Part shown: piece by piece, positions 4,749 to 6,729 of the stretch | Layout: each line of letters begins with the position of its first letter | Position numbering within the stretch: the first letter of the stretch is position 1 | DNA from: Equadaptatus sp045642965 | Lineage (GTDB): Bacteria; Synergistota; Synergistia; Synergistales; Synergistaceae | Assembly: GCA_045642965.1 (NCBI GenBank) | Contig: JAZUJX010000100.1 | Location: 1-6,729 of the forward strand | Direction: 5' to 3' | DNA: 6,729 nt | Position numbers and translations under genes: made by a program | The notes under the pieces: generated by a model | What the model saw: the letters and a program-made list of their open reading frames with translations, nothing else | What the model was told of the DNA's origin: nothing | Databases searched by the model: none

Positions 4749-6671
4749 TTGAACAAATTTAAAAATATCGGCGTCTATATAGTCGTAATCGTTCTCGCCG
4801 TAAGTCTTGTGAACATCTTTATAAATCCCGGCACTGAATCAGAAAAAAAATCGGTGCTTGAGTTCACCTACAGCCAGCTGCTGCAGAACGTTGCGGACGG
4901 AAAAGTTAGGTCTGTCGAAATAGACCATAACGAACATATAAAAGGCGTGCTTGCCGATGGCAAGGAGTTCGCGACGGATATTCTCGATGCCGAAACGCTT
5001 CCGGCAAAGCTTGCCGAAAAGGGAGTTGAGGTCAAGGTTATCCCGCCCAAGGAAAGCACATGGTACAGCACGCTGCTTATTTCTCTGCTTCCTACGCTGC
5101 TTCTGGTCGCCGTGTGGATTTTCTTCATGAACCGCATGCAGGGCGGAGGCAGAATGATGGACTTTGCAAGAAGCAAAGCCAAAATGTTCCTTGACAACAG
5201 AAAGAAGGTTACCTTTGCCGATGTTGCGGGGTGCGATGAAGCCAAGGAAGAGCTTATGGAAATAGTTGAATTCCTCAAAAAGCCAGACCGCTTTGCAAAC
5301 CTCGGCGCGCGTGTTCCCAAAGGCGTGCTGCTGCTCGGCTCGCCCGGTACCGGCAAAACGCTGCTTGCAAGAGCCTGTGCAGGGGAGGCGGAAGTTCCGT
5401 TCTTCAGCATAAGCGGTTCAGATTTTGTCGAGATGTTTGTCGGCGTCGGCGCTGCCCGTGTCCGTGATATGTTTGACCAGGCGCACAAGATGCATCCGTG
5501 TATTATTTTCATAGACGAAATAGACGCGGTCGGCCGCCAGAGAGGCACGGGACTCGGCGGAGGACATGACGAAAGAGAACAGACGCTCAATCAGCTGCTG
5601 ATTGAGATGGACGGTTTTGAGGACAATTCGGGAATAATAGTTATAGCCGCCACCAACAGGGCTGACGTTCTTGACCCTGCTCTGCTGCGCTCAGGACGCT
5701 TTGACAGACAGATAGTTGTTGACGTGCCCGACGTTAAAGGCAGGGAGGCAATTCTCCGCGTTCACCTGCAAAACAAAAAGGTTGCCGACGGCGTTGATAT
5801 AGCGACAATCGCCAAACGCACACCGGGCTTTGTCGGCGCGGATCTTGAAAACATTACGAATGAAGCTGCTCTTCTTGCTGCGAGACACGGTAAGGAAAAG
5901 ATAGAAATGCCGGAATTTGAAGAAGCAATAGACAAGGTTATTGCCGGACCCGAACGCAAGAGCTTTGTACTTACGGAAAGGGACAAAAAAATTACCGCCT
6001 GCCACGAAGCGGGACACGCCGTTGTCGCGAGCAAGCTTGACGGAGCCACAAAGGTTCACAAGGTTTCCATTATCCCGCGAGGCAGAGCGCTCGGGCTCAC
6101 CTGGCAGATACCTGACACAGACAAGGTGCACATCGCGAAAAGCGACATGCTGAACGAAATAACTACGCTGCTCGGCGGACGCTGCGCGGAAGTGCTCAAA
6201 TTCAAAGACGTAACCACGGATGCGTCCAACGACCTTGAAAGAGCCACGCAGGCGGCACGCGACATGGTTACGCGCTACGGCATGAGCGAAAAACTCGGAC
6301 TGGTGGTGCTTGGCAGACAGCAGCATGAGGTGTTCCTCGGTCGTGATTTTGCTGACGAAAGCAAAAATTACAGCGGGGAAATCGCATACGAAATAGACAA
6401 GGAAGTACGCAGCATAATAGACGGCTGCTTTGCGAAGGCAAAGGAAATTCTTGAAGCCAACGAAGCCGTTCTTGACGATATGACCTCGCGCCTGCTTGAA
6501 AAAGAGGTGCTTGAAGGAAATGAGCTTGCAGAGCTTCTCGGCTATCCGCCGGAGGAAGAACCGGAAAAGAAAGACGCGGAAACTGCGGAAACAAGCGAAA
6601 ACGCAGGAGAGCAGGAACAAACGACGGAGTTTGCGGCAGAAAACAACGTTTCTGAAAATACGGAAGCCTAA
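4749..6671 (+). CDS. ftsH: ATP-dependent zinc metalloprotease FtsH
   Basis: FtsH is a hexameric inner-membrane AAA+ protease that pulls membrane and soluble proteins into a zinc-dependent proteolytic chamber in the cytoplasm. It acts in quality control and regulated degradation. The 640 residues contain a first membrane helix (about 7-24), a small external domain (about 30-105), and a second membrane helix (about 108-128). The AAA domain has Walker A GSPGTGKT (197-204), the pore motif FVG (230-232), Walker B IIFIDE (252-257), sensor N303 and the arginine-finger block GRFDR (316-320). The peptidase has HEAGH (419-423) and the third zinc ligand D495 in SNDLE. A Glu-rich tail (about 599-640) ends the protein. 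All catalytic residues are present and the length matches the family. One small oddity is Ser at the second Walker A position, where Pro is usual. Translation probably starts at TTG, 19 bases after hpt, so the two are likely co-transcribed. Confidence 0.97.
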   Translation: MNKFKNIGVYIVVIVLAVSLVNIFINPGTESEKKSVLEFTYSQLLQNVADGKVRSVEIDHNEHIKGVLADGKEFATDILDAETLPAKLAEKGVEVKVIPPKESTWYSTLLISLLPTLLLVAVWIFFMNRMQGGGRMMDFARSKAKMFLDNRKKVTFADVAGCDEAKEELMEIVEFLKKPDRFANLGARVPKGVLLLGSPGTGKTLLARACAGEAEVPFFSISGSDFVEMFVGVGAARVRDMFDQAHKMHPCIIFIDEIDAVGRQRGTGLGGGHDEREQTLNQLLIEMDGFEDNSGIIVIAATNRADVLDPALLRSGRFDRQIVVDVPDVKGREAILRVHLQNKKVADGVDIATIAKRTPGFVGADLENITNEAALLAARHGKEKIEMPEFEEAIDKVIAGPERKSFVLTERDKKITACHEAGHAVVASKLDGATKVHKVSIIPRGRALGLTWQIPDTDKVHIAKSDMLNEITTLLGGRCAEVLKFKDVTTDASNDLERATQAARDMVTRYGMSEKLGLVVLGRQQHEVFLGRDFADESKNYSGEIAYEIDKEVRSIIDGCFAKAKEILEANEAVLDDMTSRLLEKEVLEGNELAELLGYPPEEEPEKKDAETAETSENAGEQEQTTEFAAENNVSENTEA

Positions 6672-6729
6672 CTAAGAGTATACCGAAAAAACTAAACGAT
6701 TTTAAAATGTGGCTTTAAAATTGCGGAGG
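6672..6729 (+). other. A+T-rich region after ftsH ending in a ribosome-binding site
   Basis: These 58 bases follow the ftsH stop codon. They contain no clear intrinsic terminator. The octamer TTTAAAAT occurs twice (6701-6708 and 6714-6721), five bases apart. The window ends in GGAGG (6725-6729), a strong Shine-Dalgarno core suggesting that another + strand gene starts just beyond the edge, possibly in the same operon. Confidence 0.5.

Overview
The window looks like ordinary chromosomal DNA from a diderm (Gram-negative-type) bacterium of roughly balanced GC. Every supported gene is on the + strand. A Skp/OmpH-type periplasmic chaperone implies an outer membrane. The order tilS-hpt-ftsH is a housekeeping cluster typical of Firmicutes and relatives, including Synergistota and diderm Firmicutes. 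Together with protein style this makes Synergistota my best guess and Negativicutes the alternative. This is an inference; no marker here settles it.

Layout. Bases 10-38 hold a strong sigma70-type promoter. It drives a 728-residue protein (74-2260) with the architecture of an Eco57I/TaqI-class adenine-N6 DNA methyltransferase plus target-recognition domain. Its catalytic motif reads DPPH instead of (N/D)PP(Y/F/W), and no nuclease motif or partner gene is visible. Two tRNA genes follow, tRNA-Pro(UGG) at 2289-2366 and tRNA-Gly(UCC) at 2455-2530. Each has a putative promoter and an encoded CCA, and each departs from the T-loop consensus at a nearly invariant base. An intrinsic terminator (2541-2569) lies directly in front of the ribosome-binding site of the skp/ompH-like gene (2586-2999). 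The next gap (3000-3096) holds a 9-bp hairpin and then a second strong intrinsic terminator (3060-3083), whose T-tract ends 13 bases before the tilS start codon. tilS (3097-4092, short form), hpt (4190-4729) and ftsH (4749-6671, TTG start) complete the window. The last 58 bases are A+T-rich and end in GGAGG, probably the Shine-Dalgarno of the next gene.

How it fits together. tilS makes the lysidine needed to read AUA codons, hpt salvages purines, and ftsH is the membrane AAA+ protease. These genes are often co-transcribed; here hpt-ftsH also has a putative extended -10 promoter of its own. The chaperone gene concerns outer-membrane biogenesis. The methyltransferase-like gene is the only accessory-looking item, and it sits among housekeeping genes rather than in a visible defence island.

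Most worth a second look: the methyltransferase homologue with a substituted catalytic motif; the two terminators pressed against the start regions of skp and tilS, each with possible alternative pairings suggestive of attenuation; and the unusual T-loops of the two adjacent tRNAs. I found no CRISPR array, insertion sequence, rRNA or integration site. No stretch over 300 bases lacks a gene.
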